Origin: Flavobacterium fontis
Lineage (GTDB): Bacteria; Bacteroidota; Bacteroidia; Flavobacteriales; Flavobacteriaceae
Assembly: GCF_900129405.1 (NCBI RefSeq)
Contig: NZ_FQVQ01000004.1
Coordinates: 124,001 to 188,000 of the forward strand
Length of the DNA stretch: 64,000 nt
Reading direction: 5' to 3'
Shown here piece after piece: positions 26,360 through 36,693 of this stretch; the stretch's first letter is position 1; each line of letters opens with the position of its first letter. Both the position numbers and the translations under genes were made by a program. The notes under the pieces are model-generated. The model made no database searches. It saw only the letters and a list, made by a program, of their open reading frames with translations, and had not been told where the DNA came from.

Positions 26360-27151
26360 TTACAAATCTTGGGCGTTGGCAATTAACTCTGCAATATCCA
26401 ATACTTTAACTTCGCTCTCTTTTTCAAAATGCTTTACACCATCGGTCATCATGGTATTGCAGAAAGGACAACCCGCTGCAATTACCTCTGGCTTAGTCTC
26501 CAAAGCATCTTCGGTGCGTTCAATATTGACGTCTTTGTTACCTTGTTCAGGTTCTTTAAACATTTGAGCTCCACCAGCTCCACAGCATAAACCGTTGGCT
26601 CGTGAACGTTTCATTTCCACCAATTCGGCATCCAATTTTTCAATTAGCGTCCGAGGTGCTTCATACACATTATTGGCGCGACCCAAGTAACAAGGGTCGT
26701 GAAATGTAATGCGTTTTCCTTTATAGGTACCTCCTTCAATTTTTAAACGCCCTTCATCCAATAAGGATTTGAGAAATTGAGTGTGGTGAATAACTTCATA
26801 TTGTCCCCCCAATTCAGGATATTCATTTTTCAGCGTATTGAAACAATGAGGACAAGCGGTAACGATTTTTTTTGCCTCATACGCATTCAAAACCTGAATA
26901 TTCATCATGGCTTGCATTTGAAACAAAAACTCATTTCCTGCACGCTTCGCTGGATCGCCAGTACAGGATTCTTCTGTCCCTAATACCGCGAACGATACAT
27001 TTGCATTGTTCAAAATTTTGACGAATGCTTTGGTAATTCGCTTGGCACGATCGTCAAAGCTCCCAGCGCAACCTACCCAAAAAACTACTTCAGGTTGTTG
27101 TCCTTGCGCCATCATCTCGGCCATTGTCGGTACATTTAAAATTTCAGCCAT
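26360..27151 (-). CDS. CCG-domain (Fe-S)-binding protein, HdrB/GlcF-like
   Basis: A 263-residue soluble protein with two cysteine-rich CCG domains of the kind in heterodisulfide reductase HdrB and glycolate oxidase GlcF. Visible cysteine motifs are VFWVGCAGSFDDRA, ACPHCFNTLKNEYPELGG, DPCYLGRANN, and GLCCGAGGAQMF with AGCPFCNTMM. It should bind an iron-sulfur cluster and pass electrons, probably together with the membrane ferredoxin-like protein encoded two genes upstream (27719-29041). The electron donor and acceptor are unknown. A 128-base gap with no clear terminator separates it from the next gene. Confidence 0.88.
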   Translation of the reverse strand: MAEILNVPTMAEMMAQGQQPEVVFWVGCAGSFDDRAKRITKAFVKILNNANVSFAVLGTEESCTGDPAKRAGNEFLFQMQAMMNIQVLNAYEAKKIVTACPHCFNTLKNEYPELGGQYEVIHHTQFLKSLLDEGRLKIEGGTYKGKRITFHDPCYLGRANNVYEAPRTLIEKLDAELVEMKRSRANGLCCGAGGAQMFKEPEQGNKDVNIERTEDALETKPEVIAAGCPFCNTMMTDGVKHFEKESEVKVLDIAELIANAQDL

Positions 27152-27178
27152 AGTTCAATTCGTTTGAAAATATTCTAA

Positions 27179-27625
27179 CTATTCATGTTTCCCATCGTCA
27201 AAAACTTGGATGGTGACTTCTTTTTCAATTAAATCGGTAAACTTCCCACGGTAGCGGGTCGCCTTTACCAAGTGGTTGTCAATCCAGTGGTAGTTTCCTC
27301 CACGGGGTTTTCCAAATAAAATACCGTGGTACTTGAAACCGTGTTGTTTTAACCAGGTTTCGGTATACGCACGATGGGCTTCGGTACGGGAGGTAAAGAA
27401 AAAAATCACATGACCTTCGTCGTACCATTTGTTGAGCGTAATCAAGGCATCGGGATAAACTTCTGCGGTCAACATACGCTCGGGTTCTTCATTTGGAATG
27501 TCATCGCAAATGGTTCCATCAATATCGATGAGGTAATTTTTGATGCCTTCCGGTAAAATAGGGCTTAGGTGCTGTCCATTTTCAGTGACAGACTGTAAAG
27601 ACTTTTCAATGTCTTCTGATTTCAT
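27179..27625 (-). CDS. HAD-like phosphatase, conserved with the Fe-S genes
   Basis: A 148-residue protein with HAD motif I DIDGTICDD (about residues 34-42), motif II FFTSRTE and a late Asp in NYHWIDNH. It has no cap domain, so it resembles the LNS2/small-HAD group that acts on larger or exposed substrates. I recall homologues named phosphoheptose isomerase, but no SIS domain is visible and that name is unsupported. It sits between the two iron-sulfur protein genes, in the same orientation. The substrate is unknown. Confidence 0.8.
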   Translation of the reverse strand: MKSEDIEKSLQSVTENGQHLSPILPEGIKNYLIDIDGTICDDIPNEEPERMLTAEVYPDALITLNKWYDEGHVIFFFTSRTEAHRAYTETWLKQHGFKYHGILFGKPRGGNYHWIDNHLVKATRYRGKFTDLIEKEVTIQVFDDGKHE

Positions 27626-27718
27626 GATTTCAAATTTTTGATTAGTTGCATTTTTTCCGTTCCATTCCCGCCCTCACCTTAGGAATAGTTCGGATATTGT
27701 TTGATGCCTTGCATCGCG

Positions 27719-29041
27719 TTACTCACTTTTCCAATTCAAACGGTCCATTTGGTTGTATTGCCATGGCGCACCGTTGTTTTCAATATTCGTCATCATTGCA
27801 TTGAGCGATTGTGGTGCGGCACTTTGCTCCATAACCAAATAGCGTCGCATGTCCATGATGATTGATAACGGACTAATATTAACGGGGCACTCTTCTACAC
27901 AAGCATTGCAAGAAGTACAAGCCCAAAGTTCTTCGGTGGTGATATAATCATTCAACAACGATTTGTTATCGGGAATGAATACCCCTTTGTTGGCATCAAT
28001 GTTTCGACTTACTTCTTCCAAACGATCGCGGGTATCCATCATGATTTTTCGGGGAGACAATTTTTTACCCGTTTGATTTGCTGGACATGAAGAAGTACAA
28101 CGTCCACATTCGGTACAGGTATAGGCATTGAGCAACTGCACCCAATTTAAATCCATAACATCGCTGGCCCCGAATTTTGCAGGAACCGCATCGGTTGAAG
28201 CTTGAGCAGCAAAAGGATCGGCATTGGGATCCATCATCAATTGCACTTCACGGGTAACACTCTCCAGATTATCAATTTTACCTTTAGCATTCAGGTCGGC
28301 ATAATAAGTATTGGGGAAAGCCAATAGGATGTGTAAATGTTTGGAGTAATACAAGTAGTTTAAGAAAATCAAAATACCTACAATGTGCATCCACCAAAAT
28401 GTTCGCTCCAACAACACTACCGTACCTTCATTTAATCCGTCGAAAATGGGACTGATAAAGTGACTTACTGGAAACGAACCTGCACTGACATAATGTGAAA
28501 CGCCTGCTTGCTGCAACCAAAAATCGGATGCATTCATCAGCAGAAACAGTGACATTAATACAATTTCAAAATACAAAATAATATTGGCATCACTTCTGGG
28601 CTTCCCATTCAAATCTGTACTCGCAAATCGCCCGAGCTTCAATACATTTCGTCGTGCCCAAAACACCACTACGGCCACCAAAACGAGCACTGCCAATACT
28701 TCAAAAGAACCGATTAGGAAACTGTAAAACCCGCCCATGAAAGCAAATACACGGTGGGTTCCAAAGAGTCCGTCGATAACAATCTCGAGCATTTCAATAT
28801 TGATGATCACAAATCCCACGTAAACCAAAATGTGCATGATTCCTGAAACAGGGCGTTTCACCATTTTGGACTGTCCCAAGGCTATCATCAACATGTTATT
28901 CCAGCGCGCTTTAGGATTATCGGTACGATTGACCGCTTGTCCTAACTTGATGTTACGCATTAACTTTTTGACATTGAGCGCAAAATACCCTACGCCAAGC
29001 GCCAGTACAACCGCAAAGAAAATATTATCCAAATATGCCAT
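27719..29041 (-). CDS. Membrane-bound 4Fe-4S electron-transfer protein (HdrC/NarI-like)
   Basis: A 440-residue inner-membrane protein. About five membrane helices fill residues 1-240, with histidines that could bind haem in the NarI manner. The C-terminal half holds two ferredoxin-type motifs, CTECGRCTSSCPANQTGKKLSP and CTSCNACVEECPV, for two 4Fe-4S clusters. With the CCG-domain protein at 26360-27151 it forms a likely quinone-linked electron-transfer module. The partner dehydrogenase is not in the window. The gene follows the MCE gene by 6 bases. Confidence 0.88.
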   Translation of the reverse strand: MAYLDNIFFAVVLALGVGYFALNVKKLMRNIKLGQAVNRTDNPKARWNNMLMIALGQSKMVKRPVSGIMHILVYVGFVIINIEMLEIVIDGLFGTHRVFAFMGGFYSFLIGSFEVLAVLVLVAVVVFWARRNVLKLGRFASTDLNGKPRSDANIILYFEIVLMSLFLLMNASDFWLQQAGVSHYVSAGSFPVSHFISPIFDGLNEGTVVLLERTFWWMHIVGILIFLNYLYYSKHLHILLAFPNTYYADLNAKGKIDNLESVTREVQLMMDPNADPFAAQASTDAVPAKFGASDVMDLNWVQLLNAYTCTECGRCTSSCPANQTGKKLSPRKIMMDTRDRLEEVSRNIDANKGVFIPDNKSLLNDYITTEELWACTSCNACVEECPVNISPLSIIMDMRRYLVMEQSAAPQSLNAMMTNIENNGAPWQYNQMDRLNWKSE

Positions 29042-29047
29042 CGTCTC

Positions 29048-30007
29048 TTATTTTTTTATCGTATCGGCCACAGGAGCCACATACGGTTTATTTTTTTTAC
29101 CAAACAGGGACACGTTTACATAACGCGTCGGATTTAAACGCAAATCTTGCAACAACAATTCCAATTCTTTGGACGTTTTGGTGAAATTAGCATACAATTG
29201 CTCATCTTTCATTAATTTGCCCATGGTCCCTTTACCCGCTTCCATTTGTTGCAATAGAAGATTTACATTTTTGAGGGTTTCATCCAATTTAGCTACGGTT
29301 TCTGTCCAATTTGCTTTGGCTAGATCTTCGGAGATTTTGACAAAATTAGCCGAAGCTTTATCCGCATTGGTGAGCGTTCCTTTGATATTTTTTTGGTTTT
29401 CTGCCAACATAGCATTAGTTTGCGCCCCAGCTTTTTGAAATTCGATTAGCATCGCATCGAGGTGGGCCAAACTTTGACGTAAATTTTCTTTGGTCGAAGC
29501 ATCCATCACTTGATTGATGTTTTCCATCATAGCATTGGTATTGTCTAACAATTTCAACACTTTTACTTTCAAGGGTTCAATTTGACGTGCAATTTCTTCG
29601 GTAAGACCCAATTTGGTTGCCGGTACCAATTGTCCACCGTCGGGCACTAAATTCCCAGATGTAGCCGGTATAATAGCAATTTGTTTTCCCCCTATCGGAC
29701 TCGGCGCATAGATTTCGGCTTTGCTACCTTCTTTTATGGGAAAATCGGTATTGATTTGCAATTCTACTGTGATTTTTGCCGTTTCATTGTCTAAGGTCAC
29801 TGCACTTACCTTCCCGATGGTTAACCCGTTGATTGTAACAGGGGCCGATTTTTCCAATCCTTCCACATTATCATACACCACATACAAAACGCGTTGTTTA
29901 CTCAATATGTCTTTGCCCTTCAAAAAGCTATAGCCCCATATAAAAAGGAGTATAGAGGCAATGACGAGTATGGCTGTTTTTAATTCCCTTGTTAGTTTCA
30001 AAATCAA
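29048..30007 (-). CDS. MCE-domain (MlaD-like) lipid transport protein
   Basis: A 319-residue protein anchored by one N-terminal helix (TAILVIASILLFIWGYSFLKG) with a single MCE domain at about residues 37-115 (VLYVVYDNVEGLEKSAPVTI, SPIGGKQIAII) and a long helical, coiled-coil-prone region after it. MCE proteins form hexameric rings that carry lipids between inner and outer membranes. The MlaE permease and MlaF ATPase are not in the window. It is 28 bases downstream of the amidase gene, fitting an envelope-maintenance operon. Confidence 0.9.
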   Translation of the reverse strand: MILKLTRELKTAILVIASILLFIWGYSFLKGKDILSKQRVLYVVYDNVEGLEKSAPVTINGLTIGKVSAVTLDNETAKITVELQINTDFPIKEGSKAEIYAPSPIGGKQIAIIPATSGNLVPDGGQLVPATKLGLTEEIARQIEPLKVKVLKLLDNTNAMMENINQVMDASTKENLRQSLAHLDAMLIEFQKAGAQTNAMLAENQKNIKGTLTNADKASANFVKISEDLAKANWTETVAKLDETLKNVNLLLQQMEAGKGTMGKLMKDEQLYANFTKTSKELELLLQDLRLNPTRYVNVSLFGKKNKPYVAPVADTIKK

Positions 30008-30035
30008 CTATTTTTTACGCTGCAAATTTATAATT

Positions 30036-31196
30036 TTATTTCATAGCTTCTTGCACTGAAACGCTCTTTCCATCTTTAAATGCAATTACAAATGCTTGGG
30101 TATACCCTTTGGATTTGGCTTCTTGCAATAACTTCTTGGCTTCTTCATAATTGGCCGTTTGTCCATAGGTATATTTGTACATTCCCGCAGGGGTTTGTGT
30201 TACTTCAATATTTTTCAATCCATTAAAATTTGACGGAACTGTTTCCAATTTCTTGGCACTTGCTGAAATTTGAACTTTAAAAACAACCCCTTTGGTGACA
30301 GGTTTGTCCGCCAATTTTGGTTCTGTTTTCTTGATAACGGTGTCTTTTTTTGAGGGCGATGGTGGCACAGGCAATTCCTCTACCCGTTGAGAAGGTTTTA
30401 CGGAATCAGAATTGTCTTCCCCGTCAAAATGATCTTTTTTATAACTTAAAATCGCTTTGTAAATCGCATCCGCAATTTCATTTTGTCCTTCTTCTGAATC
30501 CAAACGTGCACCTTCAACCGGATTGGAAACAAATCCCGTTTCAATCAACACTCGAGGCATATAGGCTTTATGCAACACCATGTAAGGCGCTTGTTTTACG
30601 CCTCCCCCACGGCTTTTTTTGCCTAACATTTTCACGAAATTATCCTGAATTTTTGCCGCTAGAGCGATACTGTTCTCCAAAAACTCTTCTTGCATTAGCA
30701 TCATGCCTAGCATTGTTTCGGGTTTTCGCGGATCGTATCCTTCGTATTTTTGTTTGTAATCCTTTTCTAAGGTAATTACTGCGTTCTCTCGTTTGGCCGC
30801 TTCCAAGTTAGACGCATTTTTAGACATACCCATCACATACGTTTCGGTTCCATCGGCTGCGGGATTCTTATTGGCATTACAGTGGATTGAGACAAATATG
30901 CTAGCGTCTGCACGGTTGGCAATGTTTGCACGTTCAATCAAATCAATAAACACATCCGTTTTTCGGGTATAAATCACTTCAATACCATTGTGTTTCTCTA
31001 GCAATTTTCCTACTTTTAGAACAATTGCCAAATTGATATTTTTCTCAATATGTCCATTATAAACGGCTCCAAAATCGTGGTCGCCATGCCCTGCATCAAG
31101 GGCCACTTTAAATTTCGACGTTTGAGCCACTAGACCATTGAGGGTTAAACCAAAACAAAAAAACACCAATATCGCTCGCGCTAAGGATTGACTCAT
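30036..31196 (-). CDS. N-acetylmuramoyl-L-alanine amidase with SPOR-like C-terminus
   Basis: A 386-residue exported zinc amidase (Amidase_3) that cuts the MurNAc-L-Ala bond of peptidoglycan in the periplasm, as AmiC does in cell separation. After a signal peptide (ending LVAQ) come the zinc-binding segments ALDAGHGDHDFGAV and HIEKNINLAI, SIHCNANKN, and the catalytic Glu in RVLIETGFVSNP. A linker rich in Pro, Lys and Ser leads to a SPOR-like repeat (VFKVQISASAKKLE...) that would target it to denuded glycan at the septum. It is the first gene of the minus-strand run and is divergent from lptD. Confidence 0.93.
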   Translation of the reverse strand: MSQSLARAILVFFCFGLTLNGLVAQTSKFKVALDAGHGDHDFGAVYNGHIEKNINLAIVLKVGKLLEKHNGIEVIYTRKTDVFIDLIERANIANRADASIFVSIHCNANKNPAADGTETYVMGMSKNASNLEAAKRENAVITLEKDYKQKYEGYDPRKPETMLGMMLMQEEFLENSIALAAKIQDNFVKMLGKKSRGGGVKQAPYMVLHKAYMPRVLIETGFVSNPVEGARLDSEEGQNEIADAIYKAILSYKKDHFDGEDNSDSVKPSQRVEELPVPPSPSKKDTVIKKTEPKLADKPVTKGVVFKVQISASAKKLETVPSNFNGLKNIEVTQTPAGMYKYTYGQTANYEEAKKLLQEAKSKGYTQAFVIAFKDGKSVSVQEAMK

Positions 31197-31272
31197 AATT
31201 CTAATCGTTAATTTTAATTAAATCCGTAAAGGGATAAAATAATTTATTAGCTATTTTTGACGAAATAATATG

Positions 31273-31280
31273 TAAGTTTG
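31273..31280 (+). promoter_or_regulatory. Candidate -7 element for lptD
   Basis: TAAGTTTG, a match to TAnnTTTG, in the 131-base gap between the divergent amidase and lptD genes, 47 bases before the TTG start. The -33 position has no clear TTG. Confidence 0.45.
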
Positions 31281-31327
31281 CCCGTCAAAAATCGGACCAC
31301 ATTTTTACAAAAATAGCATTAATCCTG

Positions 31328-33922
31328 TTGCGTACCAAGATATTTTATATCGTTTTATTAGCCGTTTTCCTAACATGGGGAAGCTCAAGCAGCTATGGTC
31401 AGGTAACTAGTTCAAATTCACCGACTCCCAACGAAAAATTAATCAAAGTTACCCCATCCGATTCGACATTCAAAAGCAAGAAATACTTAGAAAGTATCGT
31501 TGAATATTACGGAAAATCCTATGTGAAGTTTGACCAAAAAAAGCAAATTATCACCATAATGGATGAGGCGGTTTTGAAGTACATGGATTACGAATTGAAG
31601 GCGGGAATTATTGTTTTTGATTATAAAAATGATGAAGTATATGCCGGTCGCTTGAAAGATACAGCGGGAAATTACATTCAATATCCCGTTTTCAAACAAG
31701 GTGCTACTGTGGTGGAACCCGACTCGATTCGGTTTAATTTCAAAACCAAAAAAGCCAAAGTTTGGAATTCGCGCACCAAACAACAAGAATTAAACATCCT
31801 CGCAGAAATCTCCAAAAAGGAAAATGACTCGGTGTACTTTATGAAGGGAGCGCGGTTTACGACCTCTGAAAATGTGGAAGATCCAGAGTACTATTTTTTG
31901 GCGCGTAAAGTAAAGTTTGTTCCCAATAAAAAAGTCGTGGTGGGATTTACCAACATGTACATTTATAATGTCCCCACTCCTATTGCGGTGCCTTTTGCTT
32001 TTTTCCCGATTACAACCAAAGCCCGCTCCGGAATTATCATTCCTGCCTACGGACAAAGTAATTCCCGCGGCTTCTTTTTACAAAATGGAGGATATTATTT
32101 TGCGTTGAGTGACCATTATGATTTGGCGCTGTTGGGCGATTATTTCACCAACGGAAGTTATGCTTTACGGGCCGAGACCAATTACTCCAAACGGTATCAC
32201 TTTAACGGTACGTTTAACTTGCGTTTTGAAAATCAAATCTCTGGGGAACGCGGATTTCCTGGGTATGCCAAACAAAACATTTACAACATTCAGTGGAACC
32301 ACTCGAAAGATGCTAAATCCAACCCCAGCTCGCGGTTTTCAGCTTCGGTTAACTTAGGAAGTAGCCGCTATTTTCAACAATCCTTAAACATCAACAACTT
32401 GGGGTCGCAATTGAATAATACCTTGAGTTCGTCGATTACATATTCCAAAACGTTTAATACCGAACCGCAAATTAACATTACCGCTTCGGCCACGCATACC
32501 CAAAACAACCAAACGCAACAAATTGATATGACCTTGCCCACCTTGCAAGGAAGTGTGGACCGAATTTTTCCTTTTGCACCAAAAAGTGGGGTTAAAAAAG
32601 GAATTATTCAGAACATCAATTTTCAATACAATGTCAACGGTCGTAATCAGTTTACCGTGCAGGAAGAATTTTTCTTCCGAAAAGAGATGTTCGATACGGC
32701 TCAAATCGGTATGCAACATTCGATTCCGCTACAAACCAATTTCAAATTGTTTCAGTATTTTAGTGTGACGACCTCCCTTAATTATAACGAGGTTTGGGTC
32801 AATAAAACCATACGTAAAGACTTCAATGTTACAACCAACGAAGTAGTTACCACACAAGTTAGAGGTATCGATGCGTTTCGAACCTATTCCATCAATAATT
32901 CTGTAGGAACCACCATTTACGGGAATTTTAAATTTAAAGGCGAGGGTCGACTCAAAGCTATTCGTCATACGATTCGCCCCACGCTGACTCACTCGTATAC
33001 CCCTGGATTTGACCAATATTACGACAATTACGTTTCCAATAGTGCGGGAACGGTATTGCGGTATACCCGATTTGAAAGTGGAATTTATGGCGCTCCTTCC
33101 AATTCCTTATCCAACGCCTTGGATTTATCCATTGTAAATGTTTTGGAAGCAAAAGTTCGCGATCGAGATTCAACCAAAACAGAATTAAAAAAGATTTTTT
33201 TATTGAATAATCTTACTGTAGGTACGCGCTATAATTTTGCAGCCCCTACTTTTCGTTTGGGAACGTTCAACATGACAGGAGGGACATCCTTATTTAAGGA
33301 AAAAATGAGTGTTAACTTTGCTGCTGTTTTTGACCCCTATCAATTGGATGCTTCCAACGTACGGGTAGAGCGATTTTTATGGGACAATGGCGGCTTTTTG
33401 CGCATGACAAGTGCCAATGTAACCATAAATTACACCTTCAACAGCACGGGTGAGGCGCCCAAAGAAAATGTGCAAGGATTGCGCAACGGCGGACGAGGAG
33501 ACAATTTGTTCGGGGCCAATGAAGAAATCAATCGCATGGAAGATAAGGTGGAAAAAGAGGACACCTTTGCTGGCTTTTACAAGTCGATTATTCCATGGGA
33601 TATTAATTTAGCTTATGCCCTCACCTATTCCAATGATAAAGGCCAAAATGAAATTACGGGCAATTCGTTAATGATTGCAGCCAATACGACGCTCACTTCC
33701 AAATGGACTTTGGGGGTTTCAACGGGGTATGACTTTAAAAATAACGGTATTGTTGCTACGAACTTACGCATCAACAGAGACCTTGACAGTTGGAGTATGA
33801 ACTTCAATTGGAGTCCATTTGGCTTGAATCAATTTTGGGGCTTTTTCATCGGAATCAAGTCAGGAATGTTGAGTGACATCAAGTGGGATAAAAATTCACA
33901 ACCGGATCGAACCTTACGTTAA
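31328..33922 (+). CDS. lptD: LPS-assembly outer-membrane protein LptD, TTG start
   Basis: An 864-residue outer-membrane protein that inserts lipopolysaccharide into the outer leaflet. After a signal peptide (ending SSSYG) residues about 45-230 form the OstA-like periplasmic beta-taco domain that receives LPS from LptA, with the typical YDMALKYMDYELKAGIIVFDY-like strand pattern in this stretch. The remaining C-terminal part is a large beta-barrel with many alternating aromatic strands. The first in-frame start is TTG; no ATG fits the signal peptide. The gene lies head-to-head with the amidase and is followed 1 base later by ridA. The family call rests on length, architecture and the OstA-like start. 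Confidence 0.87.
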   Translation: MRTKIFYIVLLAVFLTWGSSSSYGQVTSSNSPTPNEKLIKVTPSDSTFKSKKYLESIVEYYGKSYVKFDQKKQIITIMDEAVLKYMDYELKAGIIVFDYKNDEVYAGRLKDTAGNYIQYPVFKQGATVVEPDSIRFNFKTKKAKVWNSRTKQQELNILAEISKKENDSVYFMKGARFTTSENVEDPEYYFLARKVKFVPNKKVVVGFTNMYIYNVPTPIAVPFAFFPITTKARSGIIIPAYGQSNSRGFFLQNGGYYFALSDHYDLALLGDYFTNGSYALRAETNYSKRYHFNGTFNLRFENQISGERGFPGYAKQNIYNIQWNHSKDAKSNPSSRFSASVNLGSSRYFQQSLNINNLGSQLNNTLSSSITYSKTFNTEPQINITASATHTQNNQTQQIDMTLPTLQGSVDRIFPFAPKSGVKKGIIQNINFQYNVNGRNQFTVQEEFFFRKEMFDTAQIGMQHSIPLQTNFKLFQYFSVTTSLNYNEVWVNKTIRKDFNVTTNEVVTTQVRGIDAFRTYSINNSVGTTIYGNFKFKGEGRLKAIRHTIRPTLTHSYTPGFDQYYDNYVSNSAGTVLRYTRFESGIYGAPSNSLSNALDLSIVNVLEAKVRDRDSTKTELKKIFLLNNLTVGTRYNFAAPTFRLGTFNMTGGTSLFKEKMSVNFAAVFDPYQLDASNVRVERFLWDNGGFLRMTSANVTINYTFNSTGEAPKENVQGLRNGGRGDNLFGANEEINRMEDKVEKEDTFAGFYKSIIPWDINLAYALTYSNDKGQNEITGNSLMIAANTTLTSKWTLGVSTGYDFKNNGIVATNLRINRDLDSWSMNFNWSPFGLNQFWGFFIGIKSGMLSDIKWDKNSQPDRTLR

Positions 33923-33923
33923 T

Positions 33924-34304
33924 ATGAAAAAAATCATTTTTACAACAAACGCACCTGCTCCTATTGGCCCTTACAATCAAGCGGTGTTGGTAGGCAATAC
34001 ATTGTATACATCGGGTCAAATTGCGCTCCACCCCGAAACGGGCGAATTGGTCCTTACGGATATCGAAACTGAGACCCAGCAAGTTATGGAAAACATGAAA
34101 GCCGTTTTGGCTGCTGCGGAAATGGATTTTTCACACGTGGTTAAAACTACCATTTTCATCATGAACATGGGAGATTTTGCGCGCATCAATGCGGTGTATG
34201 GACGTTATTTTGACGAAAAAACAGCGCCTGCTCGTGAAACCGTTCAAGTGGCTTGTTTGCCCAAAAATGTCAATGTGGAAATCTCCATGATTGCTATCAA
34301 ATAA
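33924..34304 (+). CDS. ridA: RidA-family 2-iminobutanoate/2-iminopropanoate deaminase
   Basis: A 126-residue trimeric enzyme of the YjgF/YER057c/UK114 family that hydrolyses reactive enamine and imine intermediates from PLP enzymes, protecting metabolism in the cytosol. The family marks are all present: APAPIGPYNQAVLVGNTLYTSGQIA, the VKTTIFIMNM strand, and the catalytic arginine in APARETVQVACLP. It starts 1 base after the lptD stop, so it is translated from the same transcript though unrelated in function. An upstream in-frame ATG inside lptD is not credible. Confidence 0.96.
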   Translation: MKKIIFTTNAPAPIGPYNQAVLVGNTLYTSGQIALHPETGELVLTDIETETQQVMENMKAVLAAAEMDFSHVVKTTIFIMNMGDFARINAVYGRYFDEKTAPARETVQVACLPKNVNVEISMIAIK

Positions 34305-34306
34305 CC

Positions 34307-34675
34307 TTATTTCCGTAACGTTTCCACCAAACGTTTTGCCGTTGCTTCATTGGTCACAAGAGGAACATTATGAACGTCGCAAATGCGAATAAGCATGTTG
34401 ATGTCGGCTTCATGTGCGTGACTGGATGCAGGGTCTTTAAAAAACAACACCATTTGTGTTTTCCCCTCGGCAACACGAGCCGCAATTTGTGCATCACCCC
34501 CCATGGGTCCCGACAAATAGCGTTTCACCTTAAATCCAGCGGCTATTGCTTTACTTCCTGTAGTTCCCGTAGCAATGATTTTGACTCCTTCTTGTTGCAA
34601 TAAAGCTTTGTTTTCGTTTAAAAACTGAACCATATCGGCTTTCTTCCCGTCGTGGGCAATAATGGCAATTTCCAT
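34307..34675 (-). CDS. mgsA: Methylglyoxal synthase
   Basis: A 122-residue cytosolic enzyme converting dihydroxyacetone phosphate to methylglyoxal and phosphate, a bypass that relieves sugar-phosphate overload. Diagnostic parts: AIIAHDGKK at the N-terminus, the phosphate-binding TGTTGSKA, and the catalytic region SGPMGGDAQIAARVAEG. The length is slightly short but the core is complete. It lies downstream of the sugar kinase, gapA and pfkA genes on the same strand, fitting a link to triose-phosphate control, though terminators separate the units. Its stop faces ridA across only two bases. Confidence 0.95.
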   Translation of the reverse strand: MEIAIIAHDGKKADMVQFLNENKALLQQEGVKIIATGTTGSKAIAAGFKVKRYLSGPMGGDAQIAARVAEGKTQMVLFFKDPASSHAHEADINMLIRICDVHNVPLVTNEATAKRLVETLRK

Positions 34676-34692
34676 AGGTATTTATTTTGCAT

Positions 34693-34720
34693 AAAAAAAC
34701 TCCAAATAAATGGAGTTTTA
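34693..34720 (-). terminator. Intrinsic terminator after the sugar kinase gene
   Basis: A perfect 9-bp stem, AAAACTCCA / TGGAGTTTT, with loop AATAAA, and a T-run on the minus strand. It is 10 bases past the kinase stop codon and 18 bases before the mgsA ATG, so it could also act as an attenuator-like element for read-through into mgsA. Confidence 0.82.
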
Positions 34721-34730
34721 AAGTGAATTG

Positions 34731-35582
34731 TTATTTGTTTAAAATGTGATAGGCAATTAATCCGTCAATTGGACGTCGCAAAACATTTCCAATTTGAATA
34801 TTGTAGCGACTTAAAATGGCGGTGAGTTCTTCTTTTAAATAGAAGGCGATTGAACCGACAAAGTGAACCGGAATCGTAGTATGTTGCGGGTATTGCATGA
34901 TATAATTTTCAACAAAATCAACCATTTCCATCTCAATATACTTTTGACAGAACGGATGGTCTTTATGTTTAATCAAGAACTTTGCAAAGGTTGCCAAATA
35001 GGCATTCGGATTGGGTTCTTTGTACAGATTATGTTTGATATAATCGGGATCAACATTGTATTCCTCTTCAAACTCAAGCGCCAATTCTTTAGGCATTTTG
35101 TTGAAATAGTATCCGCGAATCAAATGGCGTCCAAAACGATTCCCCGAACAGTCGTCCATGGCGATATACCCGAGGGATTGTACTTTTTGATGCAAGACTT
35201 TACCGTCAAAATAACTGCAATTGGATCCAGTTCCTAAAATACACACTATAGCCTCTTCATCTTTGGGCGTGGTGGCATAAACGGCGGCATACGTATCTTC
35301 ATACACCGATACAATGGCTTGGGTAAAGTAACCTTTAAAAACCTCCGTTAAAAAATCCTTCATACGGTCGGTACCACAGCCAGCGCCATAAAAGTACAAA
35401 TGGGTAGCTTTGTCTTTGTTGTGGGAAATGTCGAACTTATCCTCTAAACGATCGATAATTTCGTCCTTGTCCAAAACTTCAGGATTTAAGCCCAAAGATT
35501 GGGTAGTAAACAAAACTTTACCACTTTCATCAATAGCTATCCAATCGGCTTTGGTTGATCCACTATCTACTAATAATTTCAT
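34731..35582 (-). CDS. BadF/BadG/BcrA/BcrD-family sugar kinase (GlcNAc/MurNAc kinase-like)
   Basis: A 283-residue ASKHA-fold kinase. The phosphate-1 loop LLVDSGSTKADWIAI at the N-terminus and the CILGTGSNCSYFDG loop around residues 110-123 bind ATP, and GYIAMDDCSGNRFGRHLIRGYY is family-typical. Characterised relatives include N-acetylglucosamine kinase and the clostridial MurNAc/GlcNAc kinase MurK, so a role in amino-sugar salvage from the cell wall is a reasonable inference. The adjoining pfkA and gapA suggest feeding of glycolysis. The start at 35582 is preferred to an ATG eight codons upstream. Confidence 0.83.
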   Translation of the reverse strand: MKLLVDSGSTKADWIAIDESGKVLFTTQSLGLNPEVLDKDEIIDRLEDKFDISHNKDKATHLYFYGAGCGTDRMKDFLTEVFKGYFTQAIVSVYEDTYAAVYATTPKDEEAIVCILGTGSNCSYFDGKVLHQKVQSLGYIAMDDCSGNRFGRHLIRGYYFNKMPKELALEFEEEYNVDPDYIKHNLYKEPNPNAYLATFAKFLIKHKDHPFCQKYIEMEMVDFVENYIMQYPQHTTIPVHFVGSIAFYLKEELTAILSRYNIQIGNVLRRPIDGLIAYHILNK

Positions 35583-35604
35583 AGGTTTGGGTTTGGTTAG
35601 TCGC

Positions 35605-35650
35605 AAAAAATCCCGAAAGGTTTACCGCGCAAACACTTTCGGGATTTTAA
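35605..35650 (-). terminator. Intrinsic terminator after gapA
   Basis: A 13-bp perfect stem, AAAATCCCGAAAG / CTTTCGGGATTTT, with a 16-base loop and a T-run on the minus strand, directly after the gapA stop. It isolates pfkA-gapA from the kinase gene. Confidence 0.85.
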
Positions 35651-35652
35651 AG

Positions 35653-36672
<1,020 letters not shown>

Positions 36673-36693
36673 TTAAACTTGATTATTTACAAT